A stretch of DNA of 18,561 nt from JAUZPB01 sp037140715. Its GTDB lineage: Bacteria; Bacteroidota; Ignavibacteria; Ignavibacteriales; SURF-24. Of the stretch, positions 6,532 through 15,363 are shown one piece after another. The position numbers and the translations under genes were made by a program. The DNA is taken from positions 1-18,561 of the forward strand of contig JBAXDX010000058.1 in assembly GCA_037140715.1 (NCBI GenBank), in the 5' to 3' direction. Positions within the stretch are counted from its first letter, which is position 1. Every line of letters begins with the position of its first letter. The notes under the pieces are model-generated. The model saw nothing but the letters and a program-made list of their open reading frames with translations. It ran no database searches and was not told where the DNA came from.

Positions 6532-9500
6532 TTATTTTACGATTGATTCAATTCGTTCCCGTTCCGTTGCAGCAAGATTCTCTTCAATTACTCTTCTGTA
6601 ATCGGTTGGATATACCTTTACGAATTGCCCGACAATATTATCCCAGTCAGAAAGAATATTTTTGGCAACAGAACTGTTAGTATAGCGATAATGATTTTCT
6701 ATCATCGCCCATAATTCATCCAAATCCTGCCTGGTTTCTATCCTGAATAACTCAACCATTGCCTTATTACAATTAATATCAAAGTCACCGTTCTTATCCC
6801 AAACGTAAGCTATACCTCCGCTCATTCCGGCAGCGAAATTTCTTCCGGTAGGACCGAGAATAACAACGCGACCGCCAGTCATATACTCACAGCCATGAGC
6901 ACCAATTCCCTCGACTACCGCCGAAGCACCGCTATTGCGGACTGCGAAACGCTCGCCCGCAAGTCCGCGAAAATAAACTTCACCCTGAATAGCTCCATAT
7001 AAAACAACATTACCGACAATAATATTTTCTTCAGGAACAAACTTTACTTCCTTTGGAGGATAGACAATTATCTTACCGCCAGAGAGACCTTTACCAACAT
7101 AATCATTCGCATCACCTTCGAGAGTCAGAGTAACTCCCCTTGAAAGAAATGCCCCGAAACTTTGTCCGGCAGAGCCTTTGAAGTCAATCTGGATTGTATC
7201 TTCATGCAGGCCTGCCAGCCCATGCAGTCTCGCAATTTCAGAACTAAGCATTGTGCCGACAGCAAGATTAGTATTATTAATTTTCGAATTAAACTTAACC
7301 GGAGTATTATTTTCAATCGCATCGCGACTTGCTTCAATTAATTTCAGGTCAATAGCACGGCCAAGATCATGTATCTGCTTTTCTATATGTCCGATAGCTA
7401 CATACGGCGGAACAGAAGGCTTATGCAATATTTTTGTAAGGTCGAGATTCTTCGCTTTCCAGTGATTAACCAGGTCTTCCGATTCAAGCAAGTCAACGCG
7501 GCCGACAATATCGCTGAACCTTCTAAAGCCAAGCTCTGCCATTATTTCACGAACTTCTTCAGCAATAAATGTAAAGAAATTTATTACATGCTCAGGCTTT
7601 CCGGCAAAGTTTTTCCTTAGTTCTTCATCCTGCGTAGCAATACCGACAGAGCAGGAATTCTGATGGCACTTTCTCTGAAGAGTACAGCCCATCGATATTA
7701 AAGCAGAGGTGGCAAACCCAAATTCATCAGCGCCGAGCATTGCGATTACTACGACATCGCGACCGGTCTTAATCTGTCCATCGGCCTGCAGTCTTACACG
7801 TCCTCTTAAATCATTCATAACCAGCACCTGCTGAGCTTCAGCAATGCCAAGTTCGATAGGCAGTCCCGCATGTTTAATTGACGTAAGCGGCGAAGCGCCC
7901 GTGCCACCTTCGAAACCGCTTACTAATATATGATCAGCCTTAGCCTTAGCAACGCCCGCGGCAATTGTGCCCACACCAATTTCAGAAACAAGTTTAACGC
8001 TTATATCAGCTTTTGCATTTGCATTCTTAAGGTCATATATAAGCTGAGCAAGATCTTCGATAGAATAAATATCATGATGTGGCGGAGGCGAGATTAATCC
8101 AACGCCGGGAATAGTATGCCTTGTTCTTGCTATTTCTTCGCTGACCTTATGACCAGGCAGTTGTCCGCCTTCGCCCGGTTTGGCACCCTGAGCCATTTTA
8201 ATCTGAATCTGATCAGCATTAACAAGATAATCAATCGTAACTCCGAATCGCCCGGGAGCCACCTGTTTAATACGGCTTCGTCTCCAGTCGCCATTGTCAT
8301 CCTTCTTAAAACGCGCAGGATCTTCGCCACCTTCGCCGGTATTGGAGAATCCGCCGATACGGTTCATGGCAATAGCAAGCGTCTCATGCGCCTCTTTTGA
8401 AATTGAACCATAGCTCATAGCACCTGTGGCAAAACGTTTCATTATTTCACCCGCGCTTTCAACTTCTTCAACCGGAATAGGATTGCTCTTCCTGAACCTT
8501 AACAAACTACGGATGCTTGTCAGGTTTAATTCTTTATCGTTAACAAGCGCAGCATATTGTTTAAATATTTTATAACTGCCCGAGCGAACTGCCTGCTGGA
8601 GCAATGGAATAGTCTGCGGATTATACTGATGATGTTCTCCGGTCTGACGCCACTGATATTCACCGCCCGGATCCAGAAGATTATCAGTTGTATTTTCTTC
8701 CGGATAAGCATGATTATGTTTCATTATCTGGCTTTCACCAACCTCAATAATGCCCGCTCCGCCAATCCTTGTCGGAGTTGAAGTAAAATATTTCTTCACA
8801 AAATCCTCATTCAGTCCAATAGCCTCAAATATCTGAGCGCCACAGTAGGATTGAATAGTAGATATCCCCATCTTGGCAATAATCTTATAAAGCCCCTTCT
8901 TCGCGGCTTTAAGTATATTTTGCTGGGCATGTTCAAAGGTCAGACCTGCAGGATAGATTCCGTTATTAATATCATTTTCAATTATTTCGAACAACATATA
9001 AGGGTTAATAACTTCCGCTCCGTAACCAAGCAGAACAGCCAGATGATGCGTCTCTCTTGCATCTCCGGTTTCAACCACAAGGCTGACTTCTGTACGGGCA
9101 CCCTGCCTTACAAGATGATTATTTAATCCGGCGCAGGCGAGCAACGAAGGCACCGGCGCGTTTTCGCTGTTCACATCACGGTCTGAAATAATAAGAATAG
9201 AAAAACCTTTTTTGATTGCCTGATCAGCTTCCTTAAACAAGGCTTCAAGCGCCATCTCAGGACCTCTGACTCCGTCTTTCTTTTTAAATACGCATGACAG
9301 CGTTTTTGATTTTATCCCGCCCCTGTTAACATTGCGGATTTTTTCCAGTTCACGGTTAGTAACTATCGGATGAGTAACTCTGAGCCTTTTGCAGTTTTCC
9401 GGCGTTTCGCTTAACAGATTGCCTTCGCAGCCAAGCAGAATATCGGCAGACATAACAATCTCTTCGCGAATTGAATCTATCGGAGGATTAGTAACCTGTG

Positions 9501-11076
9501 CAAAAAGTTGCTTGAAATAATTATAAAGCATTTGCGGACGATAGCTCAGCACCGCAAGCGGAGTATCGGAACCCATCGAACCAATTGGTTCTTCACCATT
9601 AACAGCCATCGGCTGGATAATAATTTTTGAATCCTCAAGCGTGTAACCGAAAGCTTTCTGACGTTCAGACAAAGTTTTTTCATTAAGACCCTGTACTTCC
9701 TTTGGTTCAGGAAGGTCGTCAAGTTCAAACATATTGTCCTTCAGCCACTTTCCATAAGGATTGCGTACAGCATATTGATGCTTTAATTCCGTGTCGTCAA
9801 TTATGCGGCCTTCAACCGTATCAACCAGAAACATTTTCCCGGGCTGAAGCCGTTCTTTGACAAGTATCTTCTCAGGTTCAACAGGAAGCACTCCGGTTTC
9901 GGAAGCCATAATGACAATATCATCGCTCGTTATACAGTAACGCGAAGGACGAAGCCCGTTTCGGTCAAGCACAGCACCTACATAGCGTCCATCGGAAAAT
10001 GTAATAGAAGCAGGCCCGTCCCACGGCTCCATCAGGCAGGAATGATACTTATAGAAATCTTTTTTCTCCTGACTCATTGTTTCATGCGACTTCCATGCTT
10101 CAGGAATCATCATCATCATAGCATGAGGAATAGAACGACCGGATATAACAAGCATTTCCAGCACATTGTCAAAGGTAGCTGAATCACTTTTATTTGGCGC
10201 AATTACTCTTAGTATTTTATTTATCTCATTGCCGAAGATTTCGCTCTTAAGCTGGTTTTCTCTAGCCTGCATCCAGTTGATATTACCTCTTAAAGCATTT
10301 ATCTCACCATTATGAGCAATCATCCTGTGGGGATGAGCAAGCGCCCATGTCGGGAATGTATTAGTGCTGTAACGTGAGTGTACCATAGCTATTGCCGACT
10401 TAATATCAGGATCGGCAAGATCGGGATAGAACTGATCCAGTTGCTGCGCAAGTAACTGCCCTTTATAAACAATTGTCCTGGAAGAAAGACTGCATATATA
10501 AAAATAAGTTTTCTGATACATATCGCTGGTATTAATCTTATTCCAAATCTGTTTACGGATAATATATAGTCTTTTTTCGAGGTCTTCCGGCTTTGTATTT
10601 TTGCCAAGACCGATAAATACCTGCTGAAGAACCGGCTCGACAGAACGCGCAACTGTTCCAATTTTAGAACTATCATGAGGCACCTCCCTCCAGCCAAGGA
10701 ACTTACCGCCTTCTTCTTTTATCACCTTCTCAAACCAAACCTGAATCTGACTACGCTCTTCTAATATCGGAGGAAGGAAAATAAAACCAACACCATACTC
10801 GCCTTCAGGAGGCAGGTCGATATTTATCTTAGCGCATTCCTTCCGGAAAAACTCATCCGGGATTTGTATCATAATGCCGGCTCCATCGCCGGTAAGCGGA
10901 TCGCATCCGCACGCACCTCTGTGACTGAGGCTTTCTAATATCTTAATACCGTTTCGGATAATTTCATGCGACTTCTCCCCTTTTATATGAGTTACAAATC
11001 CAACTCCGCAGCTGTCTTTTTCAAACTCAGGATAATATAAACCCTGCTGTTCCGGAAAACCCGAATTGTCAATCAT
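6532..11076 (-). CDS. gltB: Glutamate synthase large (alpha) subunit, GltB
   Basis: A 1514-residue full-length GOGAT large subunit, which converts L-glutamine plus 2-oxoglutarate to two L-glutamate. The class II glutamine amidotransferase domain (about 23-430) should start at Cys23 (KDSCGVGFVTHIKG) after removal of a 22-residue propeptide, as the family requires a free N-terminal Cys. The central linker domain spans roughly 475-765. The FMN-binding synthase barrel (about 815-1190) includes QGAKPGEGGQLPGHKV and the 3Fe-4S cysteines C1131, C1137 and C1142 (CTLQRKCHQNSC). The C-terminal GXGXG beta-helix follows (about 1265-1450, with YVGKGLSGGKI and AAGMSGGIAYV). The start ATG (11076) has the SD GGAGAG, 6 nt upstream. 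It is the first gene of a gltB-gltD pair, with a 617-bp gap upstream that should hold the promoter. No frameshift or missing key residue was seen. Confidence 0.97.
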   Translation of the reverse strand: MIDNSGFPEQQGLYYPEFEKDSCGVGFVTHIKGEKSHEIIRNGIKILESLSHRGACGCDPLTGDGAGIMIQIPDEFFRKECAKINIDLPPEGEYGVGFIFLPPILEERSQIQVWFEKVIKEEGGKFLGWREVPHDSSKIGTVARSVEPVLQQVFIGLGKNTKPEDLEKRLYIIRKQIWNKINTSDMYQKTYFYICSLSSRTIVYKGQLLAQQLDQFYPDLADPDIKSAIAMVHSRYSTNTFPTWALAHPHRMIAHNGEINALRGNINWMQARENQLKSEIFGNEINKILRVIAPNKSDSATFDNVLEMLVISGRSIPHAMMMMIPEAWKSHETMSQEKKDFYKYHSCLMEPWDGPASITFSDGRYVGAVLDRNGLRPSRYCITSDDIVIMASETGVLPVEPEKILVKERLQPGKMFLVDTVEGRIIDDTELKHQYAVRNPYGKWLKDNMFELDDLPEPKEVQGLNEKTLSERQKAFGYTLEDSKIIIQPMAVNGEEPIGSMGSDTPLAVLSYRPQMLYNYFKQLFAQVTNPPIDSIREEIVMSADILLGCEGNLLSETPENCKRLRVTHPIVTNRELEKIRNVNRGGIKSKTLSCVFKKKDGVRGPEMALEALFKEADQAIKKGFSILIISDRDVNSENAPVPSLLACAGLNNHLVRQGARTEVSLVVETGDARETHHLAVLLGYGAEVINPYMLFEIIENDINNGIYPAGLTFEHAQQNILKAAKKGLYKIIAKMGISTIQSYCGAQIFEAIGLNEDFVKKYFTSTPTRIGGAGIIEVGESQIMKHNHAYPEENTTDNLLDPGGEYQWRQTGEHHQYNPQTIPLLQQAVRSGSYKIFKQYAALVNDKELNLTSIRSLLRFRKSNPIPVEEVESAGEIMKRFATGAMSYGSISKEAHETLAIAMNRIGGFSNTGEGGEDPARFKKDDNGDWRRSRIKQVAPGRFGVTIDYLVNADQIQIKMAQGAKPGEGGQLPGHKVSEEIARTRHTIPGVGLISPPPHHDIYSIEDLAQLIYDLKNANAKADISVKLVSEIGVGTIAAGVAKAKADHILVSGFEGGTGASPLTSIKHAGLPIELGIAEAQQVLVMNDLRGRVRLQADGQIKTGRDVVVIAMLGADEFGFATSALISMGCTLQRKCHQNSCSVGIATQDEELRKNFAGKPEHVINFFTFIAEEVREIMAELGFRRFSDIVGRVDLLESEDLVNHWKAKNLDLTKILHKPSVPPYVAIGHIEKQIHDLGRAIDLKLIEASRDAIENNTPVKFNSKINNTNLAVGTMLSSEIARLHGLAGLHEDTIQIDFKGSAGQSFGAFLSRGVTLTLEGDANDYVGKGLSGGKIIVYPPKEVKFVPEENIIVGNVVLYGAIQGEVYFRGLAGERFAVRNSGASAVVEGIGAHGCEYMTGGRVVILGPTGRNFAAGMSGGIAYVWDKNGDFDINCNKAMVELFRIETRQDLDELWAMIENHYRYTNSSVAKNILSDWDNIVGQFVKVYPTDYRRVIEENLAATERERIESIVK

Positions 11077-11693
11077 TATTATCTCTCCAGTCTGTATTCA
11101 ATTGTTTTTAATATTTCAAATTAAGTTTTCGAATAAATATACGATACGGGATGTAGAATAATTACGAATTATTCCCATCCGGTCTTCAGGTCAACCCTTG
11201 AATTGAAATGTTATGATATGTTATTCTTTTTAAGGATTGACCGGTTGCTTAATCATTTAGCGTAATAATCGCGTGAATGACTTTAATACCGGTAATCCGC
11301 TTCTTCAGAGTAAGAGGAGGTGTATCAGAATACGTAACCAGGGATATTACATCAGAATAATATCTTAATGTTTTTGCGTTTCTGTTTATCGATGTCCGGT
11401 TCATGTGTTATTTATTTGTTTGCGAATATAAAGTATATGACTTACATTGTCAAGATATTTTAAGGTATAACGGCTCTTAGGCTTAAATTTTACTTGTGGA
11501 GAACTATTATCTACGAAGATTTTAAATATGCTCTATACGATTCTTTGTCCAGTCCGCATGATTTCTTTAATCAGGCACGACACATTTCACTCAATAAATA
11601 ACTGTACAAATATAATAATATAGAGCTTTAAAATACAGTTATCTTACAAGGTTATAATGAGTGCATTAATCAGGTGCTGATAATTCATATACG
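11077..11693. other. 617-bp gap between the SIMPL gene and gltB
   Basis: There is no convincing gene here. It should hold the gltB promoter: on the minus strand a TTGACC element (11189-11194) is followed, 17 nt on, by TAATTC (11166-11171). The latter lies inside a perfect palindrome at 11156-11174. A 51-codon open frame (minus, 11249-11404) and a 35-codon TTG frame (plus, 11494-11601) both lack a good SD. The rest is AT-rich with no clear terminator for the SIMPL gene. Confidence 0.5.
11156..11174. promoter_or_regulatory. Perfect 19-bp palindrome upstream of gltB, possible operator
   Basis: GAATAATT-ACG-AATTATTC is a perfect inverted repeat (8-bp arms, 3-nt centre) lying 80 bp upstream of the gltB start. 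On the minus strand it overlaps the position of a possible -10 element (TAATTC, 11166-11171), 17 nt after TTGACC (11189-11194). The -35-like part matches the sigma-70 consensus in 5 of 6 bases, but the -10 part matches poorly. A repressor or regulator site overlapping the promoter is an inference; an mRNA hairpin is the alternative. Confidence 0.35.
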
Positions 11694-12425
11694 TTATTCA
11701 ATAGCAAATGATGCCGTTACAACAGCGGTTATCTCTTTTTCAATGGAACTTACATCATTGACACCATAATCAGACACCATATTGGAAAACTTCGGGGTAA
11801 TCTGAAGTATCCCCATTCGGGCATTCCTCAAAATACCTAATGATCTTCCGGTAGATGTAGCTATTTTCTCCGCCCGGTTCTTCGCGTCCTTTGCCGCTTC
11901 AGCCTGAATCTCAATCTTTACATCAGCTAACTTCGTATAATGATACTCAGGCATCTCAACCATAAAACTCACTCCCCGATTTATCAGCGAACTGATATCA
12001 AGCGATATTTCTTTAATCTTTTGAACATCAGTTGAACTAATCTCCACTCTCTGACTATAGTTATATGCAATAACTTTGTTTGTCGGTCTGCCCTCAGTAC
12101 CTAATTCAAAAATGGAATAGGAAACAACAGGAAAGAAGTTTACTTTTTCCTGTGAAAATCCTTTACCGGATAAATACTTCAGCAACTCAGCTTTTTTTAT
12201 GTTTAACTCGTTAAAAGATATCTCTGCCGTTGATGCCTGTGTTGAGACTGAACCCCTTAAGAAAGCAATATCAGATATGATTTCTTTCTTTGCCGACCCG
12301 GTTACCGTAATGGTCTGATCAGATTTCCTTGTACCACTCCATGTTAAGGAAATAATTATTGTGCAGATAATAATTCCGGCTGATAATATCCCTGCCGGTA
12401 AAATATAATATAGTTTGTCTTTCAT
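11694..12425 (-). CDS. SIMPL-domain (DUF541, YggE-like) membrane-anchored protein
   Basis: A 243-residue protein with one N-terminal hydrophobic helix (about residues 7-29), so probably anchored with its bulk in the periplasm. The remainder fits the SIMPL (DUF541) domain: it opens with ITVTGSAKKEIISDIAFLRG (about 39-58), contains the ISFNELNIKKAELLKYL helix, the YNYSQRVEISSTDV strand region and the C-terminal ALA-rich helix EIQAEAAKDAKNRAEKIATS with GILRNAR after it. Related proteins (YggE in E. coli, BP26 in Brucella) are periplasmic or outer-membrane oligomers tied loosely to oxidative stress; the precise role is unknown. The ATG has the SD AGGAG with a 7-nt spacer. It lies 45 nt after pyrC on the same strand, so co-transcription with the pyr genes is likely but gives no clear functional link. 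Confidence 0.88.
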   Translation of the reverse strand: MKDKLYYILPAGILSAGIIICTIIISLTWSGTRKSDQTITVTGSAKKEIISDIAFLRGSVSTQASTAEISFNELNIKKAELLKYLSGKGFSQEKVNFFPVVSYSIFELGTEGRPTNKVIAYNYSQRVEISSTDVQKIKEISLDISSLINRGVSFMVEMPEYHYTKLADVKIEIQAEAAKDAKNRAEKIATSTGRSLGILRNARMGILQITPKFSNMVSDYGVNDVSSIEKEITAVVTASFAIE

Positions 12426-12470
12426 TTTTATACTCCTGTTATGTAAAATTGTTTAAGTCTGACAGATCTC

Positions 12471-13760
12471 TTATAACCGGAAGAATCTGTCTTCATAATA
12501 CATCTGGCACTTGTTGATTACTGCGACTGATTTACCGGTCAGCAGGCGTTTATCAAATGGCGAATTCTTTGAACGGCATTTGAATGACTTAATATCAACT
12601 GTCCAAACCTGGTTAATATCAATAATCGTCAAATCAGCCTTCTCGCCAACTGCAAATTTAGGTACTGGTATATTGAGTATCCTTCTGGGATTTATAGACA
12701 TCTTCTCAATAATTTGCTCAATCGTTAAGACCTTCTTATGCAGAAGCTCACTTAAGGCAAGACCGAGCTGTGTCTCAAGACCGATTATTCCATTTGGAGC
12801 ATAATTAAACTCCATCTCCTTTTCCTCAATTGAATGGGGAGCATGGTCGCTTGCGATACAGTCGAGAGTTCCATCCTTTAACCCCTCCAGTACTGCCGCA
12901 ACATCTTCTTTTGTTCTCAATGGAGGATTCATCTTATAGTTTGTATCATAAGTTTTCAATGATTCTTCAGTTAGCGTAAAATGATGAGGCGTTACTTCGG
13001 CAGTTACATTAATTCCTTTTTTCTTTGCCTGACGAACCATATCAACGGCATTCTTAGTACTGATATGCGCAATGTGAACCCTGCCACCGGTATATTCCGC
13101 AAGCAGTATATCTCTCATTACAATAAGATCTTCAGCTACCGAAGGCAACGGAGGCAGTCCAAGGAACGTTGACATAACGCCTTCATTCATCGCACCGCCG
13201 GCAAGCGATTCATCTTCGCAGTGTTCAATAACCGGCAGGTTATACATACCTGCATACTCTAAAGCAAGCTTCATAAGTTTAGCACTTTTGATAACATTTC
13301 CATCATCGCTAAAACCTACAACTCCTGCTTCGGCAAGCTCCGCCATCGGGGCAAGGGACTCACCTTTCCTTCCGTGGCTTACTGCCGCAACAGGATATAC
13401 ATCAACAAGATGATTCTTCGCTTTTTCTTTAATGAAACCTACAACTTCAGCGCTGTCTATAGCAGGATTAGTATTAGGCATACAGGCAACAGCCGTAAAG
13501 CCTCCGGCAGCCGCACTGTTACTGCCCGTAATAACTGTTTCTTCGTCTTCCCTGCCCGGTTCTCTAAGATGAACATGCATATCAAGCAGTCCCGGAACAC
13601 AGTATTTGTCATTAAACTCAAATACTCTTGCCCCTTCGGTATCGCTACCTGTCAGCGAACCTGTCTTGGATATTATGCCGTCAGTAATAAGCAGATTACT
13701 CCGCTCATTTAAGTTCTGTTCCGGATTTATTAATATTATATCTTTTAATACTATTTTCAT
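12471..13760 (-). CDS. pyrC: Dihydroorotase (type I), PyrC
   Basis: A 429-residue zinc amidohydrolase that cyclises N-carbamoyl-L-aspartate to dihydroorotate, step 3 of UMP synthesis. The family signature LLDMHVHLREPG (58-69) supplies metal ligands H62 and H64. The FSDDG segment (150-154), H180 (VIEHCEDE), H232 (HIAHIS) and catalytic D305 (ASDHAPHS) are all in place. In this class the Asp of SDDG takes the position of the carbamylated lysine found in E. coli-type enzymes, as in Aquifex and Bacillus. Several class I enzymes work in complex with aspartate carbamoyltransferase, which fits the neighbouring gene. The ATG overlaps the pyrB stop codon (ATGA, 13757-13760) with the SD AAGGA just upstream, indicating translational coupling. 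All key residues are present, so it is an active enzyme and not the inactive PyrC' homologue. Confidence 0.95.
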   Translation of the reverse strand: MKIVLKDIILINPEQNLNERSNLLITDGIISKTGSLTGSDTEGARVFEFNDKYCVPGLLDMHVHLREPGREDEETVITGSNSAAAGGFTAVACMPNTNPAIDSAEVVGFIKEKAKNHLVDVYPVAAVSHGRKGESLAPMAELAEAGVVGFSDDGNVIKSAKLMKLALEYAGMYNLPVIEHCEDESLAGGAMNEGVMSTFLGLPPLPSVAEDLIVMRDILLAEYTGGRVHIAHISTKNAVDMVRQAKKKGINVTAEVTPHHFTLTEESLKTYDTNYKMNPPLRTKEDVAAVLEGLKDGTLDCIASDHAPHSIEEKEMEFNYAPNGIIGLETQLGLALSELLHKKVLTIEQIIEKMSINPRRILNIPVPKFAVGEKADLTIIDINQVWTVDIKSFKCRSKNSPFDKRLLTGKSVAVINKCQMYYEDRFFRL

Positions 13761-14692
13761 ATCATATCCTTAGCGTTTAATGTTCCAAGTAAATAAAGTA
13801 CTGCCATTCTGACTGCAACTCCGTTGGTAACCTGCTCAAGTATAATCTGATAAGGACCATCGGCCACTTCAGAAGATATCTCAACGCCACGGTTGACAGG
13901 TCCCGGATGCAGAATGATAATATCTTTGTTGAATTTCTCAAGCCTTTCGGATGTGATTCCGAAATAATTATGATACTCCCTTAACGATGGGAATAAAGCT
14001 CCCGCCTGCCGCTCAAGCTGAATCCTGAGTACATTCAGCACATCGCTGTTTTTAATTGCTTCATTGATATTATGATAGACTTTCACGCCAAGCTTGTCAA
14101 TATCCCGCGGAATCATAGTTGCGGGGCCACAGACAGATACTTCTGCGCCCATAGTTTTAAGCCCGAATATATTAGACAGCGCCACGCGGCTATGAGCTGA
14201 ATCACCTACAATACAAACCTTTAATCCTTCGAGTCTTCCTAACTTCTCTTTTATCGAATACATATCAAGAAGCCCCTGCGTAGGATGTTCATGCGTGCCA
14301 TCGCCAGCATTGATAATGTTCGCACCGGATATCCTGGTAAGAAACTGAGGTACTCCGGCTGATTCATGCCTGACTACAATCATATCCACCTTCATCGCTT
14401 CGATATTCTTTACAGTATCCTTAAATGTTTCACCTTTTTTAGCGCTACTTGTTGAAACTGAAAAGTTAATCGTGTCAGCGGAAAGTCTCTTTTGTGCAAG
14501 TTCAAATGATATCCTTGTCCGCGTGGAATTCTCAAAGAAAAGATTAACGACAGTCTTCCCCTGTAAGGTAGGAACCTTCTTAATAGGCCGCTCCAGCACT
14601 TCTCTGAATGTTACGGCTGTATCGAGTATAAGCTGTATATCCTCAGCCGGAACTCCCTGTAAGCCTAGTAAATGTCTGCTTGTTAAAGGCAT
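13757..14692 (-). CDS. pyrB: Aspartate carbamoyltransferase catalytic subunit, PyrB
   Basis: A 311-residue catalytic chain that joins carbamoyl phosphate and L-aspartate, the committed step of pyrimidine synthesis. The carbamoyl-phosphate motif FFENSTRTRISFE lies at 52-64 (S56, T57, R58, T59, R60). The SSAKKGE loop supplies K86. HEHPTQGLLD (134-143) and LHPGPVNRGVEI (261-272) are the other active-site motifs. Length is normal. No regulatory chain gene (pyrI) is present in the window, so control is probably at expression level. It overlaps pyrC by 4 bp and begins 78 nt after the pyrR stop; that gap holds a hairpin with a T-rich tail and a promoter-like sequence. The SD is weak (GTGAG, about 10 nt from the ATG). 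Confidence 0.96.
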   Translation of the reverse strand: MPLTSRHLLGLQGVPAEDIQLILDTAVTFREVLERPIKKVPTLQGKTVVNLFFENSTRTRISFELAQKRLSADTINFSVSTSSAKKGETFKDTVKNIEAMKVDMIVVRHESAGVPQFLTRISGANIINAGDGTHEHPTQGLLDMYSIKEKLGRLEGLKVCIVGDSAHSRVALSNIFGLKTMGAEVSVCGPATMIPRDIDKLGVKVYHNINEAIKNSDVLNVLRIQLERQAGALFPSLREYHNYFGITSERLEKFNKDIIILHPGPVNRGVEISSEVADGPYQIILEQVTNGVAVRMAVLYLLGTLNAKDMI

Positions 14693-14722
14693 TGATTAAT
14701 TCTCACTTATGTTAGCATTAAT

Positions 14723-14752
14723 ATTATAATATTTAAAGAAAAGGCGAAACAA
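14723..14752 (-). promoter_or_regulatory. Promoter-like sequence upstream of pyrB
   Basis: On the minus strand, TTGTTT (14747-14752) and TATAAT (14723-14728) are separated by 18 nt. The second is a perfect sigma-70 -10 match; the first matches the -35 at 4 of 6. Transcription would begin near 14716, giving a 5' UTR of about 24 nt for pyrB. The -35 part overlaps the hairpin at 14743-14762. The region is AT-rich, so a chance match is possible; the TATAAT also lies within a 14-bp palindrome (14720-14733). Confidence 0.35.
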
Positions 14753-14762
14753 ATGTTTCGCC
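14732..14762 (-). terminator. Intrinsic terminator between pyrR and pyrB
   Basis: Reading the minus strand, GGCGAAAC (14762-14755), loop ATTT and GTTTCGCC (14750-14743) form a perfect 8-bp stem, followed by TTTTCTTTAAA. It starts 8 nt after the pyrR stop codon. It would reduce read-through from pyrR into pyrB. No second PyrR-binding motif was found in this 78-nt gap. Confidence 0.7.
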
Positions 14763-14770
14763 GGCAACGA

Positions 14771-15316
14771 CTACTCTTTGGGAATATCTACCAGATAAAC
14801 GGCATCTTCATCATCCTTCTCGATCATCTTGACTCTGACCTCTTCATTAATAGAAGTCGGTATATTCTTACCGATAAAATCAGCTCTGATAGGAAACTCG
14901 CGATGACCCCGGTCTACAAGCACGCAAAGCTGAATCGTATTCGGTCGTCCGAGGTCCATAATTGCGTCCAATGCCGAGCGGACTGTCCTGCCTGTATATA
15001 AAACATCGTCAATCAGTATAATATCTTTTTCATTGATGTCAAAAGTAATATTCGTTACCGAAACCATCGGCTGCTTTAACCTTTTACGAAAGTCATCGCG
15101 GTAAAGCGTTACATCAAGCACACCATAAGCTGGTTCCGTGTGATCAATCTCCCTGATCTTATCAAATATTCTTTTGGAAATATACTCACCGCGCGTGCGC
15201 ATACCAATCAGGGCAATGTTTTTTGTGCCTTTGTTGCGTTCAAGTATTTCATGAGCAAGTCTTGTTATCGTCCTGTTCATGCCTTCCTGATCAATTATCG
15301 TTGCTTTTATATTCAT
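14771..15316 (-). CDS. pyrR: Bifunctional pyr operon RNA-binding regulator / uracil phosphoribosyltransferase PyrR
   Basis: A 181-residue PyrR, the same length as the Bacillus subtilis protein. It binds a hairpin in pyr leader RNA when UMP is high, and the family usually also converts uracil plus PRPP to UMP. The PRPP loop IILIDDVLYTGRTVRSA lies at residues 99-115. Other family stretches are TRLAHEILERNKG (18-30), LIGMRTRGEYIS (36-47), LDVTLYRDDF (67-76) and LVDRGHRELPIR-like LVDRGHREFPIR (133-144). I place the start at the ATG at 15316. A longer TTG-started reading (to 15340) would add eight residues (MRQGGFFV) that lie over a terminator hairpin and match no family N-terminus. The SD for this ATG is GGGGG (15327-15331), 10 nt upstream and inside that hairpin. 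It heads the pyrR-pyrB-pyrC cluster and its leader appears to carry its own target site. Confidence 0.95.
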   Translation of the reverse strand: MNIKATIIDQEGMNRTITRLAHEILERNKGTKNIALIGMRTRGEYISKRIFDKIREIDHTEPAYGVLDVTLYRDDFRKRLKQPMVSVTNITFDINEKDIILIDDVLYTGRTVRSALDAIMDLGRPNTIQLCVLVDRGHREFPIRADFIGKNIPTSINEEVRVKMIEKDDEDAVYLVDIPKE

Positions 15317-15319
15317 TAC

Positions 15320-15363
15320 AAAAAAGCCCCCTTGACGCAACCTGTATCAGGCGGTCCCGGAGG
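15320..15363 (-). terminator. Attenuator hairpin immediately before pyrR
   Basis: On the minus strand, CCTCC (15363-15359) pairs with GGGGG (15331-15327; one U-G pair). An inner hairpin lies between them (GACCG, CCTG-ATA-CAGG, CGTC), and C plus TTTTTT (15325-15320) follow. This is a GC-rich stem with a six-T tail ending 3 nt before the pyrR ATG. The 3' arm contains the only good SD for pyrR, so the fold would block both transcription and translation of pyrR. Confidence 0.7.

Noticed and set aside
11249..11404. 51-codon minus-strand ATG frame in the gltB upstream gap
   Set aside because: Composition is basic and not absurd, but there is no SD, while nearly all real genes here have one, and no family is recognised.
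11494..11601. 35-codon plus-strand TTG frame reading LWRTIIYEDFKYALYD and onward
   Set aside because: It looks protein-like but has no ATG, SD or length; at most a relic.
15317..15340. Extended pyrR start at the TTG at 15338-15340
   Set aside because: The added residues are encoded by the attenuator 3' arm and T-run, and the family N-terminus matches the ATG at 15316.
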